Under the pieces are notes generated by a model that had not been told where the DNA came from, did no database searches, and was given only the letters and a program-made list of their open reading frames with translations. Shown piece after piece: positions 12,001 through 22,188 of a stretch of 31,615 bases of DNA. The stretch lies in contig WELB01000134.1 in assembly GCA_009602725.1 (NCBI GenBank), forward strand, positions 255,335 through 286,949, in the 5' to 3' direction. Both the position numbers and the translations under genes were made by a program. The DNA is from Spirogloea muscicola (taxonomy: Eukaryota; Streptophyta; Zygnematophyceae; Spirogloeales; Spirogloeaceae). Every line of letters begins with the position of its first letter. Position 1 is the first letter of the stretch.

Positions 12001-14949
12001 CTTCATGAACTGCTGCCACTGTCAAAGGCCGATGAAAATCTGTTGATTAAAGTGCACTGACATTACCACGATTTCACACTGCTGCTTGCAGGGATTGCAA
12101 ACAATAGACGTAGACACGCATAATGCAGTCTCAATATCTGTTGACAACCTATGGAGTGAGCTTCACTGGCCTCACAACGGCTGGGCCGGGAGCACGGCCA
12201 GTTCGCAGCCGCCAATTCCCAATCTGCCCTTTGGCGTCAACAACCCTGCAGTCATGAGACCTGGCGTCACCTTGACGAAGGTACCGCCTGGTAGTAGGAT
12301 GGTCAAGATTGATGGGCATGGAGGGGAAATGGCCATGGGAATACCTGGATACGGTGGCATTGGGGCTTGGGGCATGGGCTGGGAGGACTGGGAGGAGGAC
12401 GGCTATCCAGATCCACGGTACTTATGCCTTTCTTATCTTCATTACCATGAGGGTTATCTCATCAGCTTGAGTCAGGGGTCAACCCCTGTTGTTGCAGCAA
12501 GGCATGGGGCCTGCGATGACTCGTGTCCTCGAGGTGTTGAGCTTGAACAGGGCCACCATGGAGAACATGTACTCTCGCGCGCTGGCTGCTCATCCGCTCC
12601 GGCCACTCTTCCTGGTGGGCTCCAACAACACCCACGTGTACCTTTGGGAGGTGATGTCCCCCTCCTTGCGCCAGTCCTTTGTCTGTCTGCCCCTCGCTTT
12701 TCCCTCTTGCTAATGTGAGCCAAAAAAGAGTGCCCAGGTTTTCTGCTACTGCATGTTGTGCAGTTTATAGATGCAAAATTCTTCAAGCCACATACTTTCT
12801 GTGTCAATTGAAGCTTGAAGCTTCCTTGCCATGCAGTAGCCTTCATCGTCACAGTCGTGGTTAGCATGGGGCATGTATTCTTTGCAGCTCTCATCGAAAA
12901 GTATATGGAGTTTGCAAGGCTTGCTTTCAGTCTGGAGCCTGCAAAGCTTGACTGAAGTTTAGTCAATTTGACTGTGAGAGTATCAGGCAAGTGGCGTGTC
13001 TTGACTGACCTCGCTAGTTGCTCGTTCACAGTTCGGCAAGACATCTGCAACAGCCACCTACGGTGTGCTGCCACCACCCAACACGCCGCTGCCATACATC
13101 ATCCCCTCCGTGTCATCGGTCAGATTCGACCACTTTGGTCACAGGTAAATGCATCAGCAGCCTCGACTTTATAGATAGTCGAGTTTGGTTGATGATGTTC
13201 TGCATACATCTCCAAGGATTGTGTGTTGATTGCGTCTCTTCCCATTTGGACGTGGGTGCAACTTTCATGATTTATCGTGCTTCAGTGACTTTTGTCATAG
13301 CACTTTGCATGAGAATCCTGACATTCAGGACACTGTTCCAGATTTGTATCAGCAGCAGCCGATGGCACGGTGCTGGTATGGCGAGTGGAGGTCGGGGGTC
13401 GCTCCAACGTCCGCCCTGCAGAAACACGCCAGTGCTTTGGTCGACACGCCAGGTTCCTGCCGTGATTTACTCGTCGCTGCTGTTCTATGGTGAACTATTG
13501 TGTCTGAAGTAACAAAGGCCTGGGGTGGCCAAGTCTCGAGCACGTGGCCTGGAAGCGACCTTCAGGTGCTACATTGTCATCTCAACATCATCAAGGCCTG
13601 TGGTCAGAGAGTGACTGACTTGACATTTCTGGTTGTCTGGGGTGTCTCATTCATCTCTTCTGTGCAGTGATGCTGCATTTGTGGGGCCGGGTGCAAGCTT
13701 GGTAGCTGCTAGTGGGATGACGCCGGGCAACAACAACCTCGTCCTGTGGGACACACTTTCACCCCCTTCCTCCTCGCGGATTGCTGTGTCCTGCCACGAA
13801 GGTATGTGTGGTATACATGTTACTGTTAAGTATACACTTTAGTCAGCTTGCTGGGCCACCGCACGTCAAGTGCCAACCTGAGTGCCGACAGGACTGGCTT
13901 GCTCATTGCGATCGCAGGTCCTTGCGAGCAAGCTATCAACTTGTGATATTTGATATGGCCATTAGATGGTGCAATGACCACACTCACGTATGATGCCTGA
14001 CTTTGCAGGTGGTGCTCCTTCCCTTACTGTGATGGCCTCCAGCCAAGGTGCCAGCTCATCCCTGATAGTCAGTGGAGGCCGCGCTGGTGATATGTGTGTG
14101 CATGACCTTCGTGCGCTGAGGTCAAGCAAGACCCATGAAGGCCCCAAAGAGGCCCCAGCTTCTGTCTGGCACGTACCTAAGGCCCACGCCGGTGAGTGTG
14201 TGCTTGCAACCACAGGAAACCCAATAACTTGGAATCGGCACTCCACTCTAGTCAATGTCATTATGGCTTTATGCTGCAGACATATCCAACTCGGGAGCTG
14301 ATAAAATTAAGTCTGCATGTGCATGTCAGCAGTGAGGAGGATATTAGCGTGAGAGCCGTTTGCAGGGGTTCAGTTGTACTTTCCTAGAAACTTGCCGGAG
14401 GCTGTGATGATTGTGATGATAGTGATATCAATGTGTTACCACATATTCATGTTCGAACAATGATAAACAATCTCACACATATCAAATCACGTGTTACTTG
14501 CTTATTCATGCATTCAGCAATTCTGCTTTGGTGCAAGTGCAGGGGCTATCGCGGCTGTAGTAGCCATCCCAGACACCCCCATAGTTGTCACTGGTAGCAA
14601 AGAGGGCGACTTGAAGCTCTGGGATGTGAGCAAGCAGCAGCTGCTGCAGCACGTCCCCGATGCTCATGACAAGCGGATGTTCTTAAATGCAAGGGGCTTG
14701 GGAGCACTGATGCAGGTATGAATAGCTCGATTCTACTTGCAGCAGCCTCCTGTAGGCGTTTGCCTGCTTGAGCTTGAAGCTGAGCTGAAGTCCTTGTTAG
14801 CACTGCTAGCTTGCAGTATGCTACATAAGGTGCTGATAGTGGGTTGTACCGTGCAGTGTGGCGTGATGAATCTGCTGGCCACTCCCCAGGGCCTCCTAAG
14901 CTGTGGGGCGGATGGTATTGTAAAGCGCTTCTCATACACTGTTCATTGA
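3005..14949 (+). CDS. Rav1/rabconnectin-3-like WD40 protein, predicted V-ATPase assembly factor
   Basis: Nineteen exons: 3005-3468, 3737-6243, 6453-6542, 6708-7215, 7530-7818, 8166-8330, 8480-8743, 9023-9250, 9573-9863, 10075-11607, 11814-11870, 12092-12417, 12476-12650, 13032-13144, 13342-13452, 13668-13801, 14009-14191, 14543-14715, 14857-14949. They total 7704 nt and encode about 2567 aa with consistent phases. Residues 1-1000 form WD40-type repeats (ALQWTGSSDGILVAGGESV). Residues about 1190-1610 form the Rav1 C-terminal domain (RALGAGFWLTN, MEKLARAQF, DAKDCALLYLALN, AAALKNAYVLLG). Residues 2250-2567 form a second propeller (LFLVGSNNTHVYLWE, NNNLVLWDTLSPPSSSR, VTGSKEGDLKLWD). In yeast and animals such proteins promote reassembly of the V1 and Vo parts of the proton pump, and plants have a homologue. 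The exon 1 to exon 2 junction is the least certain. Exon 10 (511 codons) includes Ser/Gly-rich, poorly conserved sequence. Confidence 0.88.
8331..8479 (+). other. GC–AG intron in the Rav1-like gene
   Basis: Exon 6 ends …LSRDF-Lys with AAG, followed directly by GCAAGC. Exon 7 begins after CCCCAG with Asp-Asp-Ser-Asn, and the joined protein continues LSRDFK-DDSNQAAALKNAYV as in plant homologues. No GT is available nearby that would avoid the stop at 8370-8372. AAG|GCAAGC fits the strong-exon-side consensus of GC donors. Confidence 0.75.
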
Positions 14950-16218
14950 GCTTCATATGTCCTCCAGCTCTCACTAGATTTGTCGCTGAGACCCTAGGCG
15001 TGAGGACTTGCCTTAAATGCTTCAAAGGCCCCAATCTTGAGTGGGCCTAGTCGCCAGAGTTGCATGGAGCAGCTCAGTATAGGTGGCAAGCTTGTCCTAG
15101 TCGCAACTCACACATGCTGGCAAGCCTAGGCTTCATGCTAATTGATTAGCAGACCTGTGGAAAGCCTGTTGTGTTCGAAGCTTCGTGCAAGTTTGCGCAA
15201 GCTCTTACTGTGGAAGTATGTGCTTGCTGCTTCTTTGAAACATTCACCTTCCACGCTTCTATCTCCATGTGTATACCCTTTCTTGAGTATCTCGCACGTT
15301 TTTGCGATCATCAAATGCATGCTAGGTTCGCATCACGGATATTGGACGATATCTCAATGACTGTGAAGCAGGGATCAGCCTCCACATACAGGTGCAGCAG
15401 GGCTGACAGCAATGGTAAGGAAGGTGCGGTAGCTGCATCATCAGCACCTGAAGAGAAAGCAAGTCAGTGGGAGAAGGAGCAGTGGTTCGCTGTCAATAAT
15501 AGCAATGATTCCAGACAAGTGGTTTGCATCAAGAGCTCATTCTGCTACATAGTCTTCTTCGTAAGAGAAGTAAGTCTTGAAACGTGGATGTACAACTGTC
15601 GCATCCCATAGGCCGGAGAGAGACATGTCTGCAGCTATGTCCTATAGTGGCCGCAAGGCCAGCTTGACAGTCTTATGACTGTGTTGAACGTACAAGGTGG
15701 GCCACGACCAAATGGTCCAACACAGCGAGCACCGTAGCTTGGCCACCTAATTGTGGGGGAATAGACTGAAGTAGGTATCAGGTTGCAACTTGCAACCAAC
15801 CCAGTATCATATACGGTAAGAGAATGGACAATAAGGGTCACATTAGCAAGTTTGGGGAGCGCTTGCCCCTCACTATCTCGTTCACTATAGCAGGTGTAAG
15901 TTGCTGTGATGGAGGAAAGTCCACCAGAGAAATTAATGATTGTTGCTCCTTAAGTGCAACACACCAGGACGCAAAGCACCAATTGGCGGGCGACAGATGT
16001 GGACTCCATACACGCAGGAAAAGCATGCGAGTATGAGGCCTGCCCCTGCATACGCGGAGATCTCTCTCGTCAGCACGTTTACAAGTGGCAATAGACCATC
16101 AGTATCATCTGAGTGTGAGACGCACCTCACTGCTTGATCACAGTGCTAGAAGCAAATGTTGTGTTGAAGAGCAGAATTTGTCGAAGTTAGAGCGGCGCCG
16201 CACTCACAGCAGGCGGCC
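14950..16218. other. Intergenic stretch between two convergent genes, no recognised gene
   Basis: This holds the 3' regions of the Rav1-like gene (plus) and the USP gene (minus). One frame stays open from 15171 to 15611 on the plus strand and contains a hydrophilic part (GKEGAVAASSAPEEKASQWE), but no family, start context or splice partner is convincing. No repeat or RNA gene was recognised. Confidence 0.4.
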
Positions 16219-17998
16219 TCAGGCTTTGGCGGACGTCTTGCGCAGGGAGAGCAACCGCACGAGGGCCTTCTTCGTCCCTCTGGGCTGCTGCTCCTCACTG
16301 GCCTCCGCGATGGGCTCCGAGTAGCCCAGGCGCCAGGCGTCAAGCGAGTGCGCCGAGCTCCGCGACGGCGACTGCTCGAACGCGCCCGCGCTGAGCCCGT
16401 GCTCGCTGCGCGGGGAGGAGAAGGTGGACAGCGACATTGTACTCCTGGGCGAGCTGTCGGCCGACGCGGGCGGCCGCCTCGGCACTGCCGTCGGCGAGCT
16501 GGGCAGCAACAGGCTCACTTCCCTGGTCGACGTCCGCAGTGCCATGGCAGTGCCGTCAGGAGCGGCAGCATGCCAGCTGATGAGCGCGGGGGACAACGAC
16601 AGCGGCATGGAGGAGCGCGGCTGCAGCGAGCTCGCGGCTCGGCCACCGTCCACCTCCTGCTGCTCTACAACATCCACATCCTCGCGGCAAAAGCCTGCGG
16701 AATTGCAATAGCAGCATCATTAGACTCAATCAGAGACCAACCTGCATCGACGCACCGAGATGTTCAGTTGAGACCGTGACGCTGGCCAGCAAATGCACAC
16801 TGTCAAAAGGGCAGGTCTTTCTGAAGTCACAGGCAAGGCGGGCAAGCGAGGGAGGGCCCCGAGCACGCAGGCAGAGGCAGCACCTTGGCTTTCGAACGCA
16901 ACCTGCCCCTTCTTGACGCACAGCACGGTGCAGGAGGTGGAGAGGAGCTTGCACAGCACCTCGCCGGGGTCCCTCTTCTTCCTGACCATAGCACCAAGGC
17001 CTGTCAGCTCAGCTGCTGCCGATGCTCTCGCATCCGGTTTCCGTTAGTCAGTTTTGCAGCGCCGGCGTTGCGTTCAACGCCAGTAGGCGCGGCAAAGGCA
17101 AAGTCAGGAGACCCTGCCGCGTCCGCAGCTGCCAAGCTGGCGCAGGAGCCTCACCGAAGTAAGTTCTTGGCAGGCGAGCCGACGACAAGGTGCGTGGCGC
17201 CGAGCGCACGCGTCTTCTCGGCAAGCACCTCCTTGGCCTCGCCACCGAAGCGCACGCACACCTGGATGCCGACCTGTGCCGCCGCCAGCACCATCGCCAT
17301 GACCTCGATTGGCATAACTGGCAGGGACGCAGACCCGCCAGCTCTGACTGCCTGACTGCCGCGCCACATACGGCCATCGAAGAGCAGTAAGATCGGCAAC
17401 CTGTGCACGCGCTCCCTCCTTGACAAGCCCCGCGAAGAGCTTCTGGCAGATGGCCTGGACCTCGTCCACGTGCCGCATGAGCATGGCGCTGTTGGCGTCC
17501 CCGACGGGCTTCCGCGATCCGTCTGGGCAGCGGCGGCGGCGCAGCAAGCAGGGGACAGCCCACGCCGGCGGCAAGGGGCGTCAACGATGACCAGGCTCGA
17601 CATATCAATGTCAAGCCCTCAAGATCAAGATCAGTATAACTATTCATACCAAGAAAGTATAAAATTTCTATTTAGTAAAACAGATTAACACTTTAGCAAA
17701 GTATTACACAGAGAGCTCACCGTGGGGACACGGCAGGAACTCGACGACGTGCAGGGCGACGATGCGGTCGCCGGGCCGCGCCAGCGACTTGAGCGCGTGC
17801 TGCACGAGCGCGCGCCCCTCCTCCATGGACCCCACCATCGGCAGCCACTTCTCCTGGCTCTGCAGGAGCGCCACCGTCTCCGCAGCCTGCAGTCAGCTGC
17901 GGCTCCCGGCTCCAGCGCAAGCAGCGGCTGGGAAGCTGCAGCTGCAGCTGCCTTACCCGGACACCGACGATAATTTTGCGGCGGTGGGTTGCCTTCAT
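16219..17998 (-). CDS. Universal stress protein (UspA-type) domain with Ser/Pro-rich C-terminal tail
   Basis: Likely minus-strand exons are 17998-17957, 17886-17721, 17522 to about 17401, about 17317-17155, an exon ending at 16884, and 16694-16219. Exon 1 gives MKATHRRKIIVGVR, the first USP strand. Exon 2 gives EEGRALVQHALKSLARPGDR, then IVALHVVEF. Exon 4 gives RFGGEAKEVLAEKTRALGA, then THLVVGSPAKN. Exon 5 gives the last strand, LLSTSCTVLCVKKGQVAFE. This order is the alpha/beta USP fold. The GxxGxxxxxxxxxG(S/T) ATP loop is not evident after VVGS, so it may not bind ATP. A tail of about 155 residues, rich in Ser, Pro and Arg and ending LVRLLSLRKTSAKA, has no known domain. The borders of exons 3-5 are uncertain. 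The frame is open upstream to 18163, so the start could be further 5'. Such proteins act in stress responses. Confidence 0.65.
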
Positions 17999-18189
17999 GA
18001 GCGCCGGCTCCTGCCCCCGGGCTGTGGGGCACCAGCAGGCAGTCGTGAGTGTGGCAGTACCATGGGGAGTGGTGGGTGTGACTGTGTCGGTGTGTGTGGT
18101 GAGTAATGGGGTTTCTGAAGCGCCAGCGGAAGAGATGACGGTGCCGGAAGTGGCACGGCCCATCTGATGTTACTGACAACGCACACCTG

Positions 18190-18460
18190 CCATTCAGCTC
18201 AGTCTACGTTGCCCGCGCTGTGCACGCCGCCGCTGCCGCCGCTACGAGCGCCGCCCGCCATGGCCCGCCGGCACGCCGCCGGTTGCAGCCGCCGCAGCCG
18301 CCGNCCGCCGGGGATCGGCGAAGGCTCCGGCGGCGGCGGCGCGGCGGCAACGGCGACCTCGCCGGCGGAACCGGCGGCGGCGGCAGCGGCGATGGCGGCG
18401 GAAGCGGAGGCGGCAACGGCGGCGGCGGCGGGAGGGTGCGGGAAGATCGCCGGGCCCACA
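18190..18460. other. GCC/GGC-rich low-complexity stretch with an N at 18304
   Basis: Every frame on both strands is open here and reads poly-Ala, poly-Gly or poly-Arg, so open frames carry no weight. A single N at 18304 marks an unresolved base or gap. The position fits a 5' leader or core promoter of the minus-strand USP gene. It may also hide a missing first exon of that gene. Confidence 0.5.
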
Positions 18461-18476
18461 GGGGCCGTGGGCTTGC

Positions 18477-18835
18477 CACGTGGCCATGCGCAGCCAATGA
18501 GAGGCCGGCAATGGTCACGTGTCCCGCCACCTCCAGAGGTGATTGGCCGTCGACTGCCAGCGTGGCGCGGGATCGTGGTCCCGACACTCCTTGACGTGGC
18601 AGTATAGGATTGGACGTTGGGGGAGTGTCTCTCGAATTAGCCACGGGGCACCTGGCGTCAACAGTGGTTTGTCGTGTAGCGCGGCCCAGGTGCCCCTCAG
18701 GCCCCCCGCTTGCAGCTGTAGCCACTCGATCGGCGCCACGTGTCCGCTTCCCGCCAGATATCTGAGATAAGGGGCACCTACTCGGGCAGGGACACGCGGC
18801 GTCACGAAGATTCACGCGGCGGCCGGGTGACGTCA
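18477..18835. promoter_or_regulatory. Promoter-like module: three G-boxes, CCAAT boxes, I-box and TGACGTCA
   Basis: CACGTG is present at 18477-18482, 18516-18521 and 18737-18742. CCAAT is at about 18494 and ATTGG at about 18542. GATAAG is at 18766-18771, followed by GGGCACC. The palindrome TGACGTCA is at 18828-18835. G-box plus GATAAG (I-box) is a known light-responsive pair in plant promoters, and TGACGTCA is a bZIP site. The module lies upstream of the minus-strand USP gene. That it drives this gene is inference. Confidence 0.5.
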
Positions 18836-19031
18836 CGCACCGTGCGGGCAGCGGGACACCGGCGGAGGGGTGTTGACCTGGTGACCAGTTTGCGGACCTC
18901 GAGCAGCTCTCCCGGTCGGAGAAGTGGCTCTCCCAATGAGGGCAAGAAGGGGGGCTCGCCCATAAGAAGAAAGAGCTCGCCCATTGAGGATAGGGGCTGG
19001 AAACAGCCAGCCCGAAAACAGATAAACAGAG

Positions 19032-19266
19032 CAAGGGCTGTGATAAGCCAGCCCGAAAGGAAGTGACAAGGTTGGAAGGGGCCAAACTACCAAAGGGGCC
19101 CAACAAGAACAGCGCTTTCCAATTGAATTGACAGCGATGGCTTTGAGAAGTTCCCCTGACGAAGGCCAGAGGCTGCAGCGGAGCACGGCCAGCACGCAGG
19201 TCCCGGTCGAGCCTTAGCTGGTCGTAGCTTTGCAATTCTTTTCGGCCTGGCTTTTCACAGCCCTTG
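19032..19266. mobile_element. MITE-like element, 235 bp, with terminal inverted repeats
   Basis: The left end begins CAAGGGCTGTGATAAGCCAG. The reverse complement of the right end begins CAAGGGCTGTGAAAAGCCAG. Over 29 bp the two ends differ at about three positions. The interior has no coding capacity. Related ends occur at 18993, 19509, 20864, 21271 and 21441. The size and structure fit a non-autonomous inverted-repeat element; no target-site duplication could be assigned with confidence. Confidence 0.5.
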
Positions 19267-19298
19267 CCCCTGGGAGAGCCACATTCTTCTAGCGGTGG

Positions 19299-19450
19299 CA
19301 CAAGAGCTTGTCGATTGCCGTCCAGTATTCGGGCATCACTTAGCGACTTCTATGTGCTGACTGGTGGGTACTGAGCGGGTCAGCTTAGCAGCAGGTGATG
19401 TACATCTGTCGATGTGCTTGCCTTTGTACTGGGCCACACAGGCCCTCCAT
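19299..19450 (+). repeat. 150-bp dispersed repeat, forward copy
   Basis: The block runs from CACAAGAGCTTGTCGA to GGCCACACAGGCCCTCCAT. A reverse-complement copy occupies 21045-21196 with most positions identical, for example TCTATGTGCTGACT and CAGCAGGTGATG. Partial copies lie at 19589-19683 and 24885-25020. It has no long open frame. It may be an untranslated part of a transposon. Confidence 0.65.
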
Positions 19451-19508
19451 CACTCAATACACACTCCATTCCTCCCAGGGGTAGAAGAAAAGTGGCTGCC
19501 CCAAAAGT

Positions 19509-19683
19509 CAAGGGCTGTGATTAGCCAGCCTGAGAGGAAATGACAAGGTTCGAAGGGGTCGAAGACGGGAAGAAGAAGTCCCAAGGGCACAAGGGCTTGT
19601 CGAATTGGCCGTCCTGTATATGGGCACCTGTTAGCGAGCTTCACGTGCTCACTGAGCAGTTGAGCTTAGCAGCAGCCCTGCAG
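19509..19683 (+). repeat. Truncated copy joining the MITE-like end to the 150-bp repeat
   Basis: It starts CAAGGGCTGTGATTAGCCAG, continues like the left part of the element at 19032 (AATGACAAGGTTCGAAGGGG), and then enters the 150-bp block at GGGCTTGTCGA. The composite shows that the end motif and the 150-bp block belong to the same mobile family. Confidence 0.5.
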
Positions 19684-19799
19684 CTGCTCCCGGAGCCCGA
19701 CCTGATCAGAGGGTGCGCCCGACTGCGGTCGGCCTCCTCACCTGGGGCAGCGGCGTGGCCGATGGCCCTCCCTCTCGACGATGCGCTCACCATCTCGAC

Positions 19800-20310
19800 G
19801 AGGCCTACCGGATAGCCGTGCACCGGCTCCTAGGTCTGCCGCCGCCCTGCCTCCAGCAGGTGTCGCAGTGCGAGTGTGGCGAGCGGGGATCGAGGCTGCG
19901 TAGCTGGCTGCCCACGTCCTCCGATGTGCACACGGTAGCGAGCGGACGGCGGCTCACGACCTCCTCCGTGACGCTATGCATGGCATCCTTGTGGAGGCAG
20001 GCTTTCGCGGTGGCCGCCCAGAACTCCTCGATTATGCCGCTCCAGCAGAAGGGTGACGGCCTCCACGCCAGGCGGGTCGACCTACTGGCTACTCCACTAG
20101 CTGGTGGTCCGCGCCTAATCCTGGATGTGGTGACGACCGACTCCTTCGACCATGCGCACCCCACTCTCTCTGCTTCCAAGGCTGGGCATGCGGTGGCTCG
20201 TGCCGGCCGGGGCAAGAGTTAAATTAAGCGGACAACCCGAGGGAGGACGAGTTCTTCCCCCTCGCCATCAACGGTCACGGGGCGTTCGGTGGCCTGCATC
20301 CTTCAAATGC
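19800..20310 (+). pseudogene. Decayed retroelement fragment (C-terminal region of a reverse-transcriptase polyprotein)
   Basis: Three frames must be combined. The first gives YRIAVHRLLGLPPPCL, then a Cys-containing QCECGERGS. The second (19937-20056) gives TAAHDLLRDAMHGILVEAGF. The third (about 20058-20222) gives RRVDLLATPLAGGPRLILDV, and 20232-20305 gives EDEFFPLAINGHGAFGG. The order HD-LRD-AG, R-x-DLL…LDV, FFPLA…GAFG resembles the region after the reverse transcriptase in LINE-like polyproteins of algae and plants. Stops and frameshifts interrupt it, so it is a relic. No reverse-transcriptase catalytic YxDD motif is visible. The family call rests on memory of such proteins. Confidence 0.5.
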
Positions 20311-20863
20311 ACATGCTGCCTTATCCCACCCCACTCCTCCCTGCAGCGGAGCTTTCTCTCGCCATAGATTCTGCCCAGATGGACCTGCATTACGGCCAGG
20401 CCCTTGCTCTCTGCGCGTGGCTGATATTACAGGCCGATCTTGGTGCTCAGCAGCCGCTACTGGTCAGTCAGAGCAGCGGGACTCCGTGTTCAAGCCGGGA
20501 CCGTGGCGTGTGGCCACAGTGCTGGATATATAGATGGCGTGCAGGCCCTTGCCGCGCTTGCAGGCCAGAGGCCGCCTGCCTCACTAGCTGACGTCCAAGC
20601 TCACGTCGAGAGCCATGCCACCGCTGTGTGCACCCATAGGTGCGGTTATCACTGTCGCCTTCGGTCCCGCCAGTTCGGGGCATTGTAAGTTGACAACGAT
20701 ATTTGTCAGAAGGGAGAGAAGCTCTGGGGTGGTGATGTCAGCGAAAGGCCAGCCCAATAGTTGACAGTTGCATGCTTCCGTCCCCTTTGGACCTTGTCCA
20801 TCTATCTCTGGGCCGGCCTCTCAAAGCCTTTCACAAACCCTTACGATAGTCTCTTCCAGCAGA

Positions 20864-21271
20864 GGGCGATGGCTATGATTGGCCAGCCCAGAAAAAGAAT
20901 GAATATAGTTCGATTGGGCCAGACATGAGCTAAAGCACACAGCGACTCAAGTGGCCACTGAGTGCTCAACATTCCCTAGTGAGCAACCGCAGGTCAGAGA
21001 AACGAGTCTCAGAGTGAGAGTGAAAGTGGAGTGAGTGTTAAGAGATGGAGGGCCTGTGTGGCCAAGGACAAAGGCAAGAACATTGACAAAAGTGCATCAC
21101 CTGCTGCTACGCTGACCCCCTCAGTAACCACGAGTCAGCACATAGAGGTCGCTAACTGATGCCCAAATACGGGACGGCAGTCGACAAGCTCTTGTTGAGA
21201 AGAGCATTTTCTGCATTTTCCGGCTCCTCTGGACTTTGTTCATTTTCTTGTGGGCTGGCTTTTCATCGCCC
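20864..21271. mobile_element. Inverted-repeat element, about 408 bp, carrying the 150-bp block in reverse
   Basis: The left end reads GGGCGATGGCTATGATTGGC and continues into CAGCCCAGAAAAAGAATGAA. The reverse complement of the right end reads GGGCGATGAAAAGCCAGCCC and continues ACAAGAAAATGAAC. The interior includes the reverse copy of the 150-bp repeat (21045-21196) and a piece (20980-21100) shared with 24885-25020. It is non-coding. Confidence 0.5.
21045..21196 (-). repeat. 150-bp dispersed repeat, reverse copy
   Basis: This is the reverse complement of 19299-19450. It lies about 1.6 kb away, on the other side of the retroelement relic. The pair could form a large inverted repeat around 19.45-21.04 kb. 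Similarity continues about 20 bp beyond the core toward the CACTCACTCCA segment. Confidence 0.65.
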
Positions 21272-21440
21272 CCACTCTCGACGAAAAAAAGCAAATAAAA
21301 TAAGCCGAACAAAGTGGCTCGTTCAAAGGGAGCGAAAGCATGTGCTCGCCCATAGAAAGCGAGGGCCAGCCCAAAAAGCCAGACAAAGTATTTATGATTT
21401 GACTTCTAGGATCGAAGAAAGGACGATTCCAGTAGTGGGC

Positions 21441-21466
21441 GGTTGGCTGTGAGAGGCCAACCCAGA
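21441..21466 (+). repeat. Copy of the GGCTGTGA-GCCAGCCC repeat motif
   Basis: The motif GGCTGTGAGAGGCCAACCC is followed by AGAAAACAGATCAAG. The same tail (AAAACAGAT) follows the copy at 18993-19020. It is the last family member before the acetyltransferase promoter region. Confidence 0.45.
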
Positions 21467-21520
21467 AAACAGATCAAGAGCGATTATCAACTTATCTGTA
21501 CTTTTGATTGAGGGCCCTCC

Positions 21521-21692
21521 CACGTGGCACCTCGGCCAGCCGTTGGTTTGGTAGAGGTCCCCGTCGAGGCAGGATCGAGCGGTCGGCACAAGCCCATCCC
21601 ACGTGAATGCCAACAGAGGCGCGGAGCCACGTGTCCGGCAGGAAGAGCTCCGACTTGACGGGAAGCTCCGGCGGACGGTTGTCTCCGATAAG
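21521..21692. promoter_or_regulatory. Promoter-like module upstream of the serine acetyltransferase: three G-boxes and an I-box
   Basis: CACGTG occurs at 21521-21526, 21600-21605 and 21628-21633, and GATAAG at 21687-21692. The segments GCCACGTGTCCG and GATAAGG…GGGCACC recur in the same order at 18735-18778. The module lies 500-670 bp upstream of the acetyltransferase ATG. Binding by bZIP or bHLH factors and light or stress control are inferences from known plant promoters. Confidence 0.5.
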
Positions 21693-21845
21693 GAGGGCAC
21701 CGAGTGCGACGGTCGGGAGAAGGGGCAGCCCGGCGGCGCCTGACGGCCCCGCTATGTTGTCGGTAACTTTCCAAGCCCGCCGTTAGCGGAGTCTGGTACA
21801 TCCCCCTCGGTCCTGCCATTCGCGCCGCGCTTCCCGGCAACATCT

Positions 21846-21877
<32 letters not shown>

Positions 21878-22188
21878 ACCGCGCAGCGGAGCCGCGGAGA
21901 AGCGAGAGCGCTGTCGTCGCGACGGCCGGGGCCGCTCCCGGCAGAGCCTGAGTATGCCCGAGCGCAAGGCCGGCGCCTGAAGCGGCACTCCGTGGCGGCG
22001 GTCGTGGAGGCGCAGCGTCCGACGACGGCGCCTGGCAGCGCTCCGTGGCGCCGGCGCTCGCCATGCTGACGCCGCTAGCTGGCGCGTCGCCGCGGCGTCT
22101 GCGCACGGAGAAGCGCTAGCCCTCGCGGACGTGCATTCCTCAACAGCTAGCGGTCAGACGGCCGTGTGCCGGACTTCCCGCGGCCTTG
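21693..22188. other. GC-rich leader region before the serine acetyltransferase
   Basis: A (GCC)n run sits at 21850-21873. The surrounding sequence keeps several frames open in both directions through base composition alone. It probably contains the transcription start and 5' untranslated region of the gene at 22189. No TATA box was seen. Confidence 0.4.

Noticed and set aside
15171-15611. 146-codon plus-strand frame after the Rav1 gene
   Set aside because: It begins with low-quality Cys/Phe-rich sequence and has no family match or splice partner. One hydrophilic part looks gene-like but is not enough to call.
18204-19301. 365-codon minus-strand frame
   Set aside because: It crosses G-box promoter sequence, the MITE-like element and the GCC repeat with an N. 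The composition is low-complexity and no domain is visible.
21783-22106. Arg/Ala-rich minus-strand frame
   Set aside because: It lies over the GC-rich leader of the acetyltransferase. It looks like GCC-repeat composition, not a gene.
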